From Desulfovibrio desulfuricans DSM 642 (GTDB lineage Bacteria > Desulfobacterota > Desulfovibrionia > Desulfovibrionales > Desulfovibrionaceae): DNA of 64,000 nt. How positions within the stretch are numbered: position 1 is the first letter of the stretch; each line of letters starts with the position of its first letter. The notes under the pieces are model-generated. The model saw only the letters and a program-made list of their open reading frames with translations. It searched no databases and had not been told where the DNA came from. The DNA lies in the NCBI RefSeq assembly GCF_000420465.1, contig NZ_ATUZ01000016.1, positions 226,437 to 290,436 on the forward strand, read 5' to 3'. Position numbers and translations under genes: made by a program. Shown here one piece after another: positions 18,399 to 27,208 of the stretch.

Positions 18399-18794
18399 TT
18401 AACAGTATTCGGCGCAGACTTCCTGAGGAAGCGGCGTTGCCTTCATCTGGATCATATTTGTGCGCATGTCGTTTTCAATGTTCTGCTGGCATTCGCAGCA
18501 GCGGGTCGCCCCTGGGGCGGCCATAAGGCGGGCAAGGGGAATATCCTCGCCGCATTCTTCGCAGCGGCGGGGGCCGCCGTGCCGCAGGAGCGCCACAAGG
18601 CTCTGGAGTTCACGGATGCGTTGGGAACTGCGGCGGGCGCTGCAATGGGCTATGTGGGCCGCCTCAAGGTGGCTGGCCGCGTCCAGTTCGTCCGCGCAGT
18701 GCTGGGCCTGAAAAACATCGCGCAGCAGGGTGAGACGGTGCATTTCTTCGTTCAGTTCGCCCTGAAGACGCTGCAAAGTGTGCAAATTGTCCAT
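18399..18794 (-). CDS. DksA/TraR-family zinc-finger protein
   Basis: The 131-residue product has an N-terminal helical hairpin (about residues 1-70) and a four-cysteine zinc finger (CEECGEDIPLARL...CCEC) at about residues 77-102. This is the layout of DksA/TraR proteins that enter the RNA polymerase secondary channel and modulate the ppGpp response. The DxxDxA tip motif of true DksA is replaced by HCADELDAA. It lies upstream of, and in the same direction as, the OlsF-like gene with a 110-nt gap. The start has a good AAGGAG-type site (GCCTCC on the plus strand). Confidence 0.85.
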   Translation of the reverse strand: MDNLHTLQRLQGELNEEMHRLTLLRDVFQAQHCADELDAASHLEAAHIAHCSARRSSQRIRELQSLVALLRHGGPRRCEECGEDIPLARLMAAPGATRCCECQQNIENDMRTNMIQMKATPLPQEVCAEYC

Positions 18795-19041
18795 GTCTGC
18801 CTCCTTCGGAGAATTTCCGATGGTTGAACTGTTGCTCTTGGGGCATCATGATTGTGCTGGTTTGCGTTATGGTGACGCCCATGTGAATTTGTGCGTCATG
18901 TTGGCGGCAAAGTGGTGGAGCCGGGGCCTGTGTTTTCTGAACAGATTCAGCTCAGGGGAAGATTTGTTGACAGGGGGGTATTTGTGCAATAATTTTCTCA
19001 TGCATATAATTTATCATCATGATGTAGCCAGGGAGGAAGTT

Positions 19042-19713
19042 GTGTCCGAATATAGAAAGCCCTCAACGTTAGAGCGGTTTATCCCCATTGTGGACTTTCT
19101 GGGCGCTTTTTTGGGTGCTGACTGTGAAGTTGTGCTGCACGATGCCACCAGGCCGGACAGCTCCGTGCTTGCGATAGCCAACAGCCATATAAGCGGACGC
19201 CGCGTGGGATCGCCCATTACCGATATGGCGTTACGCCTTATCAAGGACGGCACCTGGATGACCGCGCCTTTTATTACGGGCTATAAAACGCAGAGCAAGG
19301 ACGGCCGTCAGCTTCATTCGGCAACGTATTTTATCCGTGAAGACGATGGTTCATTGGCTGGGATGTTATGCCTCAACATGGATGCGGCCCCGCTGATTGA
19401 GGCGCGCGATCTGCTTGATCGCTTCATATCGCGGGCGCGAATGGAAAAGCCCAGGTCGGACGCTGAAAATGGACATCCTCTTGAAACATTTGCTGAATCG
19501 CTGGAAGACCTGACCAGCAGTATTATCCAGCAAGCGGTGAATGGCGCGGATATTCCGCCGGATCGCATGACGGCAGATGAAAAAATAGCTATTGTACGCA
19601 CCCTTAACGAAAAAGGCGTGTTTTTGCTTAAAGGCGCTGTGGCGGTTGTGGCGCGTCATCTGGCAGCGTCAGAGGCCACCGTTTACAGGTATTTGCAGCG
19701 GGTTTCTTCCTGA
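19042..19713 (+). CDS. YheO-like PAS/HTH transcriptional regulator
   Basis: I choose the GTG at 19042 because GGAGG sits five bases upstream; the open frame extends back to 18778 but overlaps the divergent DksA-like gene. The 223-residue product has an N-terminal YheO-like PAS domain (FLGAFLGADCEVVLHD, LAIANSHISGR, ATYFIREDDGSLAGMLCLNMD) and a C-terminal helix-turn-helix (KGAVAVVARHLAASEATVYRYLQ). Members of this family often control amino-acid catabolic genes next to them. Here ridA, a transporter and a cysteine desulfidase follow on the same strand, so it is probably their regulator (inference). Confidence 0.85.
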   Translation: MSEYRKPSTLERFIPIVDFLGAFLGADCEVVLHDATRPDSSVLAIANSHISGRRVGSPITDMALRLIKDGTWMTAPFITGYKTQSKDGRQLHSATYFIREDDGSLAGMLCLNMDAAPLIEARDLLDRFISRARMEKPRSDAENGHPLETFAESLEDLTSSIIQQAVNGADIPPDRMTADEKIAIVRTLNEKGVFLLKGAVAVVARHLAASEATVYRYLQRVSS

Positions 19714-19748
19714 GGGTGTTTTCTGGGGTATGATTTTTTTCTATCACA

Positions 19749-19777
19749 TTGACAAAAAATTATTATCAAGATAATTT
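19749..19777 (+). promoter_or_regulatory. Sigma70-type promoter with overlapping operator upstream of ridA
   Basis: TTGACA at 19749-19754 is followed after about 16 bases by ATAATT. The palindrome AAATTAT-7-ATAATTT (19757-19777) fills the spacer and the -10 box, the position expected for an operator of the preceding YheO-like regulator. Confidence 0.6.
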
Positions 19778-19876
19778 TATTTCACTGCGATAGCTGTGCT
19801 TGCAGGGCGTATGGTCTCCTTAACGGGGCAGCGCAAAACATCTTGTTTTAACAACTTGTTAAGGAGAATCCGTCAA

Positions 19877-20251
19877 ATGTCTCAGCGTATTGCAACGGAA
19901 AAGGCCCCGGCAGCCATTGGCCCGTACTCTCAGGGGATGGTCTGCGGCACCCTTCTTTTTACATCCGGCCAGATACCCGTTGATCCTTCCACCAAGGCTG
20001 TGCCCGATGATGTGGCTGCCCAGGCCCGTCAGTCGCTGGAAAACGTCAAGGCCGTTGTAGAAGCTGGCGGCAGCAGCATGGACCGCGTGGTAAAAACTAC
20101 GGTGTTCCTGGCTGACATGGGTGATTTCGCCGCTGTAAACCAGGTGTACTCCACCTATTTTGCAGAGCCTTTTCCTGCCCGGAGTTGCGTACAGGTAGCG
20201 GCCTTGCCTCTTGGAGTAAGGGTCGAGATTGAAGCAATCGCCGTCCTGTAG
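19877..20251 (+). CDS. ridA: RidA, reactive enamine/imine deaminase
   Basis: The 124-residue product matches RidA/YjgF along its length, including GPYSQGM at the N-terminus, the substrate-binding arginine in FPARSCVQV and the C-terminal VEIEAIAVL. RidA hydrolyses 2-aminoacrylate and similar enamines, released by PLP enzymes and cysteine or serine lyases, to 2-oxo acids and ammonia. The ATG at 19877 has AAGGAG nine bases upstream. The transporter gene follows after 76 nt and the cysteine desulfidase after that, which gives RidA a direct job: clearing the aminoacrylate made by the lyase. Confidence 0.95.
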   Translation: MSQRIATEKAPAAIGPYSQGMVCGTLLFTSGQIPVDPSTKAVPDDVAAQARQSLENVKAVVEAGGSSMDRVVKTTVFLADMGDFAAVNQVYSTYFAEPFPARSCVQVAALPLGVRVEIEAIAVL

Positions 20252-20327
20252 ACGTAAGTGGGCTTAGCTGTCTGAGCATCGGCGGCATGGGGCCGCTGAA
20301 CGGTACTTCATCGTCAGGAGACACCAC

Positions 20328-21512
20328 ATGTCCAAGAGCAAGAACGAATTCGGCCTTATCCTCAAGCTGCTGGCAGGCATTGTCATTGGCGCACTGATCG
20401 GTTTTGCGGCCAATGAAAATGTCATGCAGGTTGTAATGTCTCTCAAGTATGTTCTGGGCCAGATAATCTTTTACACCGTGCCGCTCGTTATCATTGCGTT
20501 TATTGCGCCTGCCATTACCCGGCTTGGACAGAATGCCAGCCGCATGTTGATTGCGGCGCTGGTCATTGCTTACATTTCTTCAGTAGGCGCGGCCACCATG
20601 TCTTGCCTCGCCGGATACGCCATCATTCCCCATTTGTCCGTTCCCACGGCGGTGGCCGCCCTGCATCCTCTGCCCGATGTGCTCTTCAAGCTGGATATCC
20701 CGCCGGTCATGCCGGTCATGACAGCCTTGGTAACGGCTATTCTCATTGGCATAGCATCGCTGTGGACACGCGCTGAAATCATGGTGCGCCTGCTGGACGA
20801 GCTGGAAGCTATCATGCTCAAGATCGTGAGCAACGTGGTCATTCCCCTGCTGCCGCTCTTTATTGCCGCCACCTTTGCCGGACTTGCCTACGAAGGTAGC
20901 CTCACGCGGCAGCTTCCCGTATTCTTGAAAGTTATCATCCTTGTGTTGCTCGGGCACTACATCTGGCTTGCCGTGCTGTACTCCATTGCCGGTATTGTGT
21001 CTGGTCGCAATCCCCTTGAGGTACTGCGCCACTATGGCCCGGCCTACCTTACTGCTGTTGGCACCATGTCCAGCGCGGCCACTCTGCCGGTTTCCCTTTC
21101 TTGCGCATCGCGATCTTCCGTGCTTTCCAAAGAAATGGTGGAGTTCGCCGTGCCCCTTGGGGCGACAATCCATCTCTGCGGCTCTGTGCTGACGGAAACT
21201 TTTTTTGCCATGACTATTTCCATGTTGCTGTATGGTTATTTGCCCAGCCCGGCGACAATGGCGGTGTTCATTGCCCTGTTTGGGGTGTTCGCCATCGGTG
21301 CTCCGGGCGTGCCTGGCGGTACAGTAATGGCTTCGCTTGGCATTGTGGTGAGCGTGCTTGGTTTTGATCCTGCCGGGGTGGCCTTGCTGCTTGCCATATT
21401 TGCCCTTCAGGACAGCTTTGGCACAGCCTGCAACGTTACCGGCGATGGCGCAATGGCCCTGATGCTGGAAGGTCTTTTCAACCGGTCAAAAGGCAAGGTC
21501 AGCCAAGCCTGA
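20328..21512 (+). CDS. Dicarboxylate/amino acid:cation symporter (DAACS family)
   Basis: This 394-residue inner-membrane protein has about eight hydrophobic segments and two re-entrant regions of the GltP/SstT type, with a serine-rich hairpin (VGTMSSAATLPVSLSCA) and the substrate and cation region ATIHLCGSVLTETFF. The C-terminal block QDSFGTACNVTGDGAMALM matches the conserved NVxGD motif that binds the amino-acid substrate. The family takes up glutamate, aspartate, serine or dicarboxylates. Because it lies between ridA and a cysteine desulfidase gene, serine or cysteine uptake is the likely role (inference). The start has AGGAG upstream. Confidence 0.88.
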   Translation: MSKSKNEFGLILKLLAGIVIGALIGFAANENVMQVVMSLKYVLGQIIFYTVPLVIIAFIAPAITRLGQNASRMLIAALVIAYISSVGAATMSCLAGYAIIPHLSVPTAVAALHPLPDVLFKLDIPPVMPVMTALVTAILIGIASLWTRAEIMVRLLDELEAIMLKIVSNVVIPLLPLFIAATFAGLAYEGSLTRQLPVFLKVIILVLLGHYIWLAVLYSIAGIVSGRNPLEVLRHYGPAYLTAVGTMSSAATLPVSLSCASRSSVLSKEMVEFAVPLGATIHLCGSVLTETFFAMTISMLLYGYLPSPATMAVFIALFGVFAIGAPGVPGGTVMASLGIVVSVLGFDPAGVALLLAIFALQDSFGTACNVTGDGAMALMLEGLFNRSKGKVSQA

Positions 21513-21559
21513 AAATCATGAATATAACAACCCCCTGCAATAAATGCGAGGAAGTATAC

Positions 21560-22843
21560 ATGCCCAATTCCCAATGGCCCAGTTTTATTGAACTGCTGCA
21601 TAAGGAAGTAGTGCCCGCTCTAGGCTGCACTGAGCCAGTAGCTGTGGCGCTGGCTGCTGCCCATGCCGTTGAGGCCCTGGGTTGCCAGCCCGAGAACATA
21701 AAGGTGCTCGTTAGCGGTAATTTGCTGAAAAACGGCATGGGCGTTGGTGTGCCCGGTACAGGCGCCACGGGCATGAATATTGCCGCTGCTGTTGGGGCGA
21801 TTGGCGGAAAGGCAGCGCGCGGGCTTGAAGTGCTGGCGGAGCTTACGTCCGGGCAGGCCGAAGCTGGACGCCGCATGGTCGAAGCGGGCCGTGTCCATGT
21901 GGGCATTGCCGAAGGCTCGCCCCTGCTGTACGCGGAAGTTCTCGTGGAAGGCGGGGGGCATACAGGCCGGGCCGTGCTTGAGCATGAGCACACCAACATT
22001 GTGCGTATTGAGCGCGATGGCAAAGTGCTGTTCAGCCGTGAACAGCCAGATGGCGCAGCAACTGCAAAAAGTGACGAGTGGCCGCTGTCCATTGCCGCCA
22101 TTCACGAGTTTGCCACGCAGGCGCCTCTTGAAGACATCAGCTTTATTCTTGAAGCAGCGAGGCTCAACGAAGCGGTGGCTCTGGAAGGCTTGGCCCGGGA
22201 ATACGGCCTTCAGGTGGGACGCACCATTGATGGCAATATCCGCAAGCATCTCATGTCCGACGACGTGACCACCCTGGCGGTCAAACTGACGGCTGCCGCT
22301 TCCGATGCACGCATGGACGGCGTGATGATGCCTGTGATGAGCAATTCCGGGAGCGGGAATCAGGGCATAACCTGCACCATGCCGGTGGTGGCCTTTGCCA
22401 TGCGGCTGGAAGCAGGCAACGAGGCCCTGGCAAGGGCACTGATCATGAGCCACCTTACCTCAATTCACGTCAAGCATCGTCTGGGGCGGCTTTCGGCTTT
22501 ATGCGGCGCTACGGTTGCCAGCATGGCCTCCGCCTGCGGTATTGTAATGCTGCTGGGCGGCGGGATAGAGCAGATTGACCGCACCATCCGCAATATGGTG
22601 GGCAACGTGGCGGGCATGATCTGCGATGGCGCCAAGACCGGTTGCGCCATGAAGGTTGCTTCGGCGGTGGGTGCGGGCGTGCAATCTGCCATGCTGGCTA
22701 TGGATGGTATGGGCGTAACCCGCAATGAAGGTATTGTTGAAGACGATATTGAACAATGCATTGCCAATCTGGCCCGGCTGGGCTGCGACGGTATGGCTCA
22801 GGCCGACCGCGTGGTGCTGGACATCATGGTGGCGAAAAGCTGA
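21560..22843 (+). CDS. cyuA: L-cysteine desulfidase / serine dehydratase-alpha-like (CyuA, UPF0597)
   Basis: The 427-residue product begins with the family block EVVPALGCTEPVAVALA and contains SNSGSGNQGITCTMPV and GAKTGCAMKVASAVGAGV, whose cysteines can hold a [4Fe-4S] cluster. Family members (E. coli YhaM/CyuA, archaeal cysteine desulfidase) convert L-cysteine to pyruvate, ammonia and sulfide through 2-aminoacrylate. The start at 21560 has GAGGAAG upstream and matches the family N-terminus; an ATG at 21518 lies in frame. It follows the transporter closely and ends the unit. In a sulfate reducer the sulfide formed is harmless, so the gene could serve carbon and nitrogen use from cysteine. Confidence 0.88.
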   Translation: MPNSQWPSFIELLHKEVVPALGCTEPVAVALAAAHAVEALGCQPENIKVLVSGNLLKNGMGVGVPGTGATGMNIAAAVGAIGGKAARGLEVLAELTSGQAEAGRRMVEAGRVHVGIAEGSPLLYAEVLVEGGGHTGRAVLEHEHTNIVRIERDGKVLFSREQPDGAATAKSDEWPLSIAAIHEFATQAPLEDISFILEAARLNEAVALEGLAREYGLQVGRTIDGNIRKHLMSDDVTTLAVKLTAAASDARMDGVMMPVMSNSGSGNQGITCTMPVVAFAMRLEAGNEALARALIMSHLTSIHVKHRLGRLSALCGATVASMASACGIVMLLGGGIEQIDRTIRNMVGNVAGMICDGAKTGCAMKVASAVGAGVQSAMLAMDGMGVTRNEGIVEDDIEQCIANLARLGCDGMAQADRVVLDIMVAKS

Positions 22844-22892
22844 GTTTGCTGTAGCGGCATTCCCTCAGTAGCAAAAGGCCAGAACTGAGCGG

Positions 22893-22957
22893 CAAGGGTC
22901 CCTTCCTGTCGTTGCCTTTACCAATCATGGATAGGGTGCGTGGAAGGGGCCTTTTTT
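22893..22957 (+). terminator. Intrinsic terminator after cyuA
   Basis: GGTCCCTTCC and GGAAGGGGCC pair across a 32-base loop with one wobble, followed by six T residues. Confidence 0.65.
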
Positions 22958-23019
22958 GTGATGCGGTAAATCCGCAATCTGTTCAATAAGTTCTGGCTGC
23001 TTTGCCGACTTCAGCACAC

Positions 23020-23052
23020 AAAAGCCCGCCCCGCAATGCGGGACGGGCTTTA
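23020..23052. terminator. Bidirectional terminator after pdxT
   Basis: The arms AAAGCCCG-CCCGC and GCGGG-CGGGCTTT with an AAT loop lie just downstream of the minus-strand pdxT. Confidence 0.85.
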
Positions 23053-23085
23053 TATCAGGCTTTACCGGCGGATTGCCGCAGCGGC

Positions 23086-23664
23086 CTACTTGCCGCAGAA
23101 GGACAGAAAGTAGCTGTGCATGCGCGTGTCTGGCGTAAGCTCGGGGTGGAAGGACGTGGCCAGAATATTGTTCTGGCGCACGGCTACCGCCTGACCGTCA
23201 ACCTCAGCCAGCACCTTTACACCCGCGCCCACGCCGGTAATGACAGGAGCGCGAATGAAAACAGCCGGGAGGGGGTCTGCCCCGATCTCAGGTATGCTCA
23301 GATTGGTTTCAAAACTGTCCACCTGCCTGCCAAAGGCGTTGCGGCGCACGGTGGCGTCAAGCACGCCGAGGCGGGGCTGGTCCGAGTTTTCAATGTCGCG
23401 GCACAGCAGTATAAGCCCGGCGCAACTGCCGTAAACGGGCATGCCGTCGAGTATGCGCTGGCGCAGGGGCTCAAGCATGTTCCATTCATTAAGCAGTTTG
23501 CCGATGGTGGTGCTTTCGCCGCCGGGAATGATCAGGGCATCGATGCCCTCAATATCCTTGAGCTGGCGCACCTCGCGGGCCGTCGCGCCAAGGCTGGCAA
23601 CAGCGGCCACATGCTCGCGAAAGGCTCCCTGAAGAGCCAGAACGCCTACGCAAAGCTGCGACAT
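23086..23664 (-). CDS. pdxT: PLP synthase glutaminase subunit PdxT
   Basis: PdxT releases ammonia from glutamine for PdxS in the ribose-5-phosphate-dependent route to pyridoxal 5'-phosphate. The GGES motif (LIIPGGESTTIGKLL), the nucleophile cysteine in YGSCAGLILL and the His-Glu pair in SFHPELT form the class I amidotransferase triad. The ATG at 23664 shares its A with the pdxS stop codon (TAATG), so translation of the two subunits is coupled. The 192-residue length is normal. Confidence 0.95.
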   Translation of the reverse strand: MSQLCVGVLALQGAFREHVAAVASLGATAREVRQLKDIEGIDALIIPGGESTTIGKLLNEWNMLEPLRQRILDGMPVYGSCAGLILLCRDIENSDQPRLGVLDATVRRNAFGRQVDSFETNLSIPEIGADPLPAVFIRAPVITGVGAGVKVLAEVDGQAVAVRQNNILATSFHPELTPDTRMHSYFLSFCGK

Positions 23665-24545
23665 TACCAACCCCGTTCCTGCATGCGCTGGGCAGAAGGA
23701 ATGGTGGAAATTTCAATGCCCACCATGGGTTCGCCCAGATCGCGGGAGATTTCGGCCAGCATGGCGAAATCATTGTAGTTGGTCACGGCCTGCACAATGG
23801 CCTTGGCGCGCTTGGCCGGATCGCCGGATTTGAAGATGCCGGAGCCGACGAACACGCCGTCGCAGCCGAGGTGCATCATCATGGCGGCGTCAGCGGGGGT
23901 GGCGATGCCGCCAGCGGCAAAGTTCACCACGGGCAGGCGGCCTTCCTTGCGCACGGCGTAGCACACTTCAAGGGGTGCGCCGATTTCTTTGGCGTAGTTG
24001 GCAACTTCGGCTTCGGGCAGGCTGCACAGCTTGCGCACGTCGTCCATAACCTGACGGCAGTGGCGCACGGCTTCAACCACGTTGCCGGTGCCGGGTTCGC
24101 CCTTGGTGCGGATCATGGCTGCACCTTCGGCGATGCGGCGCAGGGCTTCGCCCAGATTGCGGCAGCCGCATACGAAAGGCACGGTAAAATCGCGCTTGTC
24201 GATATGGTATTTGTCGTCAGCAGGGGTGAGCACTTCACTTTCGTCAATGTAGTCGGCGCCCAGAGCCTCAAGAATGCGGGCTTCAACAAAGTGGCCGATA
24301 CGGGCCTTGGCCATGACGGGAATGCTCACCACTTCCATGATGCGCTTGACGATGGTGGGGTCGGCCATACGGGCCACGCCGCCTGCGGCGCGAATGTCGG
24401 CAGGTACGCGTTCCAGGGCCATGACTGCGCAGGCTCCCGCTGCTTCGGCGATTTTAGCCTGTTCGGGAGTGGTGACGTCCATGATCACGCCGCCTTTGAG
24501 CATTTCAGCAAGGCCTGTCTTCAGGCGGATGGTGCCCTGTTCCAT
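23664..24545 (-). CDS. pdxS: PLP synthase subunit PdxS
   Basis: PdxS is the (beta/alpha)8 synthase that makes PLP from ribose 5-phosphate, glyceraldehyde 3-phosphate and PdxT-derived ammonia in a 12+12 complex. The sequence is very well conserved: [20 protein letters not shown], the lysine-bearing [24 protein letters not shown] and [14 protein letters not shown]. The 293-residue length is standard. AAGGAG lies upstream of the ATG at 24545. It is first in the pdxST operon and diverges from the gene starting at 24771; the 225-bp gap should hold both promoters. Confidence 0.97.
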   Translation of the reverse strand: MEQGTIRLKTGLAEMLKGGVIMDVTTPEQAKIAEAAGACAVMALERVPADIRAAGGVARMADPTIVKRIMEVVSIPVMAKARIGHFVEARILEALGADYIDESEVLTPADDKYHIDKRDFTVPFVCGCRNLGEALRRIAEGAAMIRTKGEPGTGNVVEAVRHCRQVMDDVRKLCSLPEAEVANYAKEIGAPLEVCYAVRKEGRLPVVNFAAGGIATPADAAMMMHLGCDGVFVGSGIFKSGDPAKRAKAIVQAVTNYNDFAMLAEISRDLGEPMVGIEISTIPSAQRMQERGW

Positions 24546-24770
24546 ATCTTTCTACTCCTTCTGAGCCGGAGGCCGGCTGGTGATGATGTCTGCATGCCAC
24601 ACATGCGGCGGCTTTGCTGGCGTGTATATATGTCAATAAGCCGCACCTGACAATATGATACCTGCTATGCTCCGCAACCGGACAGCCCGCCGCAAAAAAC
24701 TTCCGCCATCGGGCCATGCGGCTTGCGCTTCGGGCGTCCTCTGGCTATGCTTAAGGACTCAAAAGGAAGT

Positions 24771-25706
24771 ATGATGACAGAAAGTTTCCCCATTCTTTTG
24801 CCATTGCTTCGCGGCCCATTGCCTTTGCACGCTTTTGAAGCGTCCGCTCAGTCCGGCCAGGCCTCTGCCGCCGGAAAAGGATCAGACCCTCACTGGGCTG
24901 GCGCTTTGCGCCTGTGGCCCGGTCTGCCTGATGCGCCTGCCGAAGGTTTTTTTTGCCCGGATACCTATCCCTTTTCACCTCGCGAGGCCGTGGCCTGCCT
25001 TGGCGATCTGCAACAGTTGGGCGATGCGGCCCTTTCCGGCCTGCCGGTAGGCGCTGCCGCCGTCGGCAACGCGCGCGCCGCGCGCCGCAGTTCAGAAATG
25101 GCAATGCTCTCCGGCCTTGAAAAGTCTGATGGCGATGCCGCAGCCGCTCTGGCGGCAGAGGCGGCCCGCAAGGAGCAGCTTGCGCGTACTCAGGCGCAGA
25201 AGGCCCTGCTCTGGGTCTGGCAGCAGGAGGAACGCCTGGTTGATCTGGCGGAGCTGACCGCGGATTTTACCAAAAACGCGGGCGGGCTGGCAGCTTCTCT
25301 GGGTGTTGACCCTGATGAAGACCTTGCCGGACTAATGCCGGATGTGCTTACGGGCGACCTTGTGCGCCTTGGTTCGCCCATAGCCCTTGATGCCGGGCTT
25401 GTGCCGCCGTGGCGGCTGGTGGTGGCCAACGCGCTCTATTTTGTGCCGCTCCATGCGCCTATTATTATTGAAGGGGCCATGCGTGAAGACGTGCTGGACC
25501 TTCTGACTTTTGACCCCGCTCCAGACCGTCAGGCTCTGATTGGCGCGCCTGGCGCAGCTTCTGACTCAGCTCCCGCAGGTTCGCCGCTGCCCATGGCGGT
25601 CGAAGTCCGCGCTCCAGGCTGGAAACTGCTTGGGCATACCCGCCCCACAGGGCAGCCGCCGCTTGATGCCGAGCGGGTGTGGATCACCTGGAGGGCCGGA
25701 GCATGA
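24771..25706 (+). CDS. Hypothetical protein upstream of a HAD phosphatase
   Basis: The ATG pair at 24771/24774 follows AAGGAAG and gives about 311 residues. The protein is acidic and Ala/Leu-rich, with a helical middle (residues about 120-170, AAAALAAEAARKEQLARTQAQ). I see no signal peptide or membrane span. Its last codons overlap the start of the HAD gene (ATGA), so the two are translationally coupled. I do not recognise the family. Confidence 0.65.
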   Translation: MMTESFPILLPLLRGPLPLHAFEASAQSGQASAAGKGSDPHWAGALRLWPGLPDAPAEGFFCPDTYPFSPREAVACLGDLQQLGDAALSGLPVGAAAVGNARAARRSSEMAMLSGLEKSDGDAAAALAAEAARKEQLARTQAQKALLWVWQQEERLVDLAELTADFTKNAGGLAASLGVDPDEDLAGLMPDVLTGDLVRLGSPIALDAGLVPPWRLVVANALYFVPLHAPIIIEGAMREDVLDLLTFDPAPDRQALIGAPGAASDSAPAGSPLPMAVEVRAPGWKLLGHTRPTGQPPLDAERVWITWRAGA

Positions 25707-26395
25707 GCAGCCAGCAGGCGCAGCCGCTCACCGCGCAAGGTTTGTTCCCTCACGGCATTGCTGGCGTGATCTTTGACTGCGACGGCGTGATGATTGATTC
25801 GCGCGAGGCGAACAACATCTTTTACAATCGTGTTCTCGCCTGGTTTGGCCTGCCGCCCATGACCATTGAACAGGAAAATTACTGTTTCATGGCTACATCG
25901 CGTCAGGCCTTGCTGCATATTGTGCCGCCATCCCTGCACGGGCAGATCGACCATGTTATCCGCCACGAGGTTGTTTACCAGCGCGATATCGTCCCCATGC
26001 TGCGCTTACAGCCCGGTTTTATGGACTTTATCGGCAATCTGCGGAGCAGGGGCGTGCGCATGGCCGTGCACACCAACCGAAAGCTCGATGGAATACAAAC
26101 GGTTCTGGACATTTTTTCCCTGCCCTCCTATTTTAATCCTGTGGTCGCGGCGGATACAGCCGCACCCAAGCCTTCGCCCGAGGGTACGCGGCACATATGC
26201 GCCGCGTGGCAATGCCCTCCACAACAGGTGCTTTTTGTTGGCGACAGCGAGCACGACAAGGAGGCAGCCGGGGGGGCGGGCGTGATATTTGCCGCATTTA
26301 ATGGCGGCCCGTTACGGGGAGAGATTACGGTGGCGGATTATCCCGGTCTGCACAATGCGCTGGCCGCAGTGTTGCCGCCTGTTTCCGGCCTGTAA
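25703..26395 (+). CDS. HAD-superfamily phosphatase
   Basis: The 230-residue product has the HAD motifs in order: the nucleophile block GVIFDCDGVMIDS (motif I), the VHTNRK threonine-like region (motif II), a lysine in AAPKPSPEGT (motif III) and FVGDSEHDKEAA (motif IV). This is the phosphoglycolate phosphatase-like (Gph/PGMB) branch with a helical cap between motifs I and II. The substrate cannot be deduced. The ATG overlaps the TGA of the preceding gene; the YggT gene follows after 47 nt. Confidence 0.85.
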   Translation: MSSQQAQPLTAQGLFPHGIAGVIFDCDGVMIDSREANNIFYNRVLAWFGLPPMTIEQENYCFMATSRQALLHIVPPSLHGQIDHVIRHEVVYQRDIVPMLRLQPGFMDFIGNLRSRGVRMAVHTNRKLDGIQTVLDIFSLPSYFNPVVAADTAAPKPSPEGTRHICAAWQCPPQQVLFVGDSEHDKEAAGGAGVIFAAFNGGPLRGEITVADYPGLHNALAAVLPPVSGL

Positions 26396-26442
26396 GGCTT
26401 AACCCCGTTGCGAATACAAAAGAAAGCCACGCTGGAGGGCGC

Positions 26443-26745
26443 ATGATTGTTGTTGCCAATACCATGAGCGCTATTGCCCTGGTGCTCGGGTCTCTGCTTA
26501 GTCTTTATTTCTGGATTGTCATTATCGCGGCTGTACTCACGTGGGTGCGCCCCGATCCCTACAATCCCATTGTGCGCACCTTGCGCACCCTTACGGAGCC
26601 TGTGTTTTACCGTGTGCGCAAGTGGTTGCCGTTTACCTATTCAAACGGCATGGATTTTTCGCCCGTGGTGGTGCTGCTGGCCATTGAGCTGTTTAACCGG
26701 ATTGTCATCAACTCGCTGGCCCAGTACGCGATGACTCTCCATTAA
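26443..26745 (+). CDS. YggT-family small membrane protein
   Basis: The 100-residue product has two transmembrane segments (residues about 8-33 and 67-90) separated by the YggT signature (WVRPDPYNPIVRTLRTLTEPVF). YggT proteins are inner-membrane proteins often found near cell-division or proline genes; their molecular role is unsettled. GGAGGGC lies just upstream of the ATG. It lies in a series of same-strand genes running into ilvB. Confidence 0.9.
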   Translation: MIVVANTMSAIALVLGSLLSLYFWIVIIAAVLTWVRPDPYNPIVRTLRTLTEPVFYRVRKWLPFTYSNGMDFSPVVVLLAIELFNRIVINSLAQYAMTLH

Positions 26746-26955
26746 AAAAACTGGCACCGCCGGAGGACTGATTTTTTACGCTGCTCCATGCGGATATCTG
26801 AGAATCCGCGCCAGGAGAATAAGCCCATACGACTTGTAGCCGCGCTGCACAAAGCCACATCGGCGCAACGGCACAGGCGGGCCGATCCCCTTGAGCAAAA
26901 GCCTCAGTTGATGCGCAGGCAACAGCCTATGAACATCTAACAATGGAGATTTCTT

Positions 26956-27183
26956 ATGGATCAGCAAGAACTGGAACTGCTGGAAAAGTACGCTACCACT
27001 GATCCGGAGCTGAAATCCCTTTGGGAAGATCACGTGCTCTACGAAAAACAGGTGGAAAAGCTCGAAGGCAAGGCCTTCCGTTCGCCCACTGAAGAGCAGA
27101 CGCTCAAGCAATTGAAAAAGCAGAAGCTCGAAGGAAAAACCCAGCTCATGGCCGTTCTTGATCGTCTGAAGAAACAAGGATAG
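26956..27183 (+). CDS. DUF465 (YdcH-like) small coiled-coil protein
   Basis: The 75-residue, highly charged product is almost wholly helical, with the DUF465 pattern LWEDHVLYEKQVEKLEGK...PTEEQTLKQLKKQKLEGK. Such proteins are cytosolic and of unknown function. A GGAG site precedes the ATG. ilvB begins 25 nt after its stop, so it is likely transcribed with the ilv genes. Confidence 0.85.
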   Translation: MDQQELELLEKYATTDPELKSLWEDHVLYEKQVEKLEGKAFRSPTEEQTLKQLKKQKLEGKTQLMAVLDRLKKQG

Positions 27184-27208
27184 CCGGGCTTTTTTTAAGG
27201 AGTCGGAC

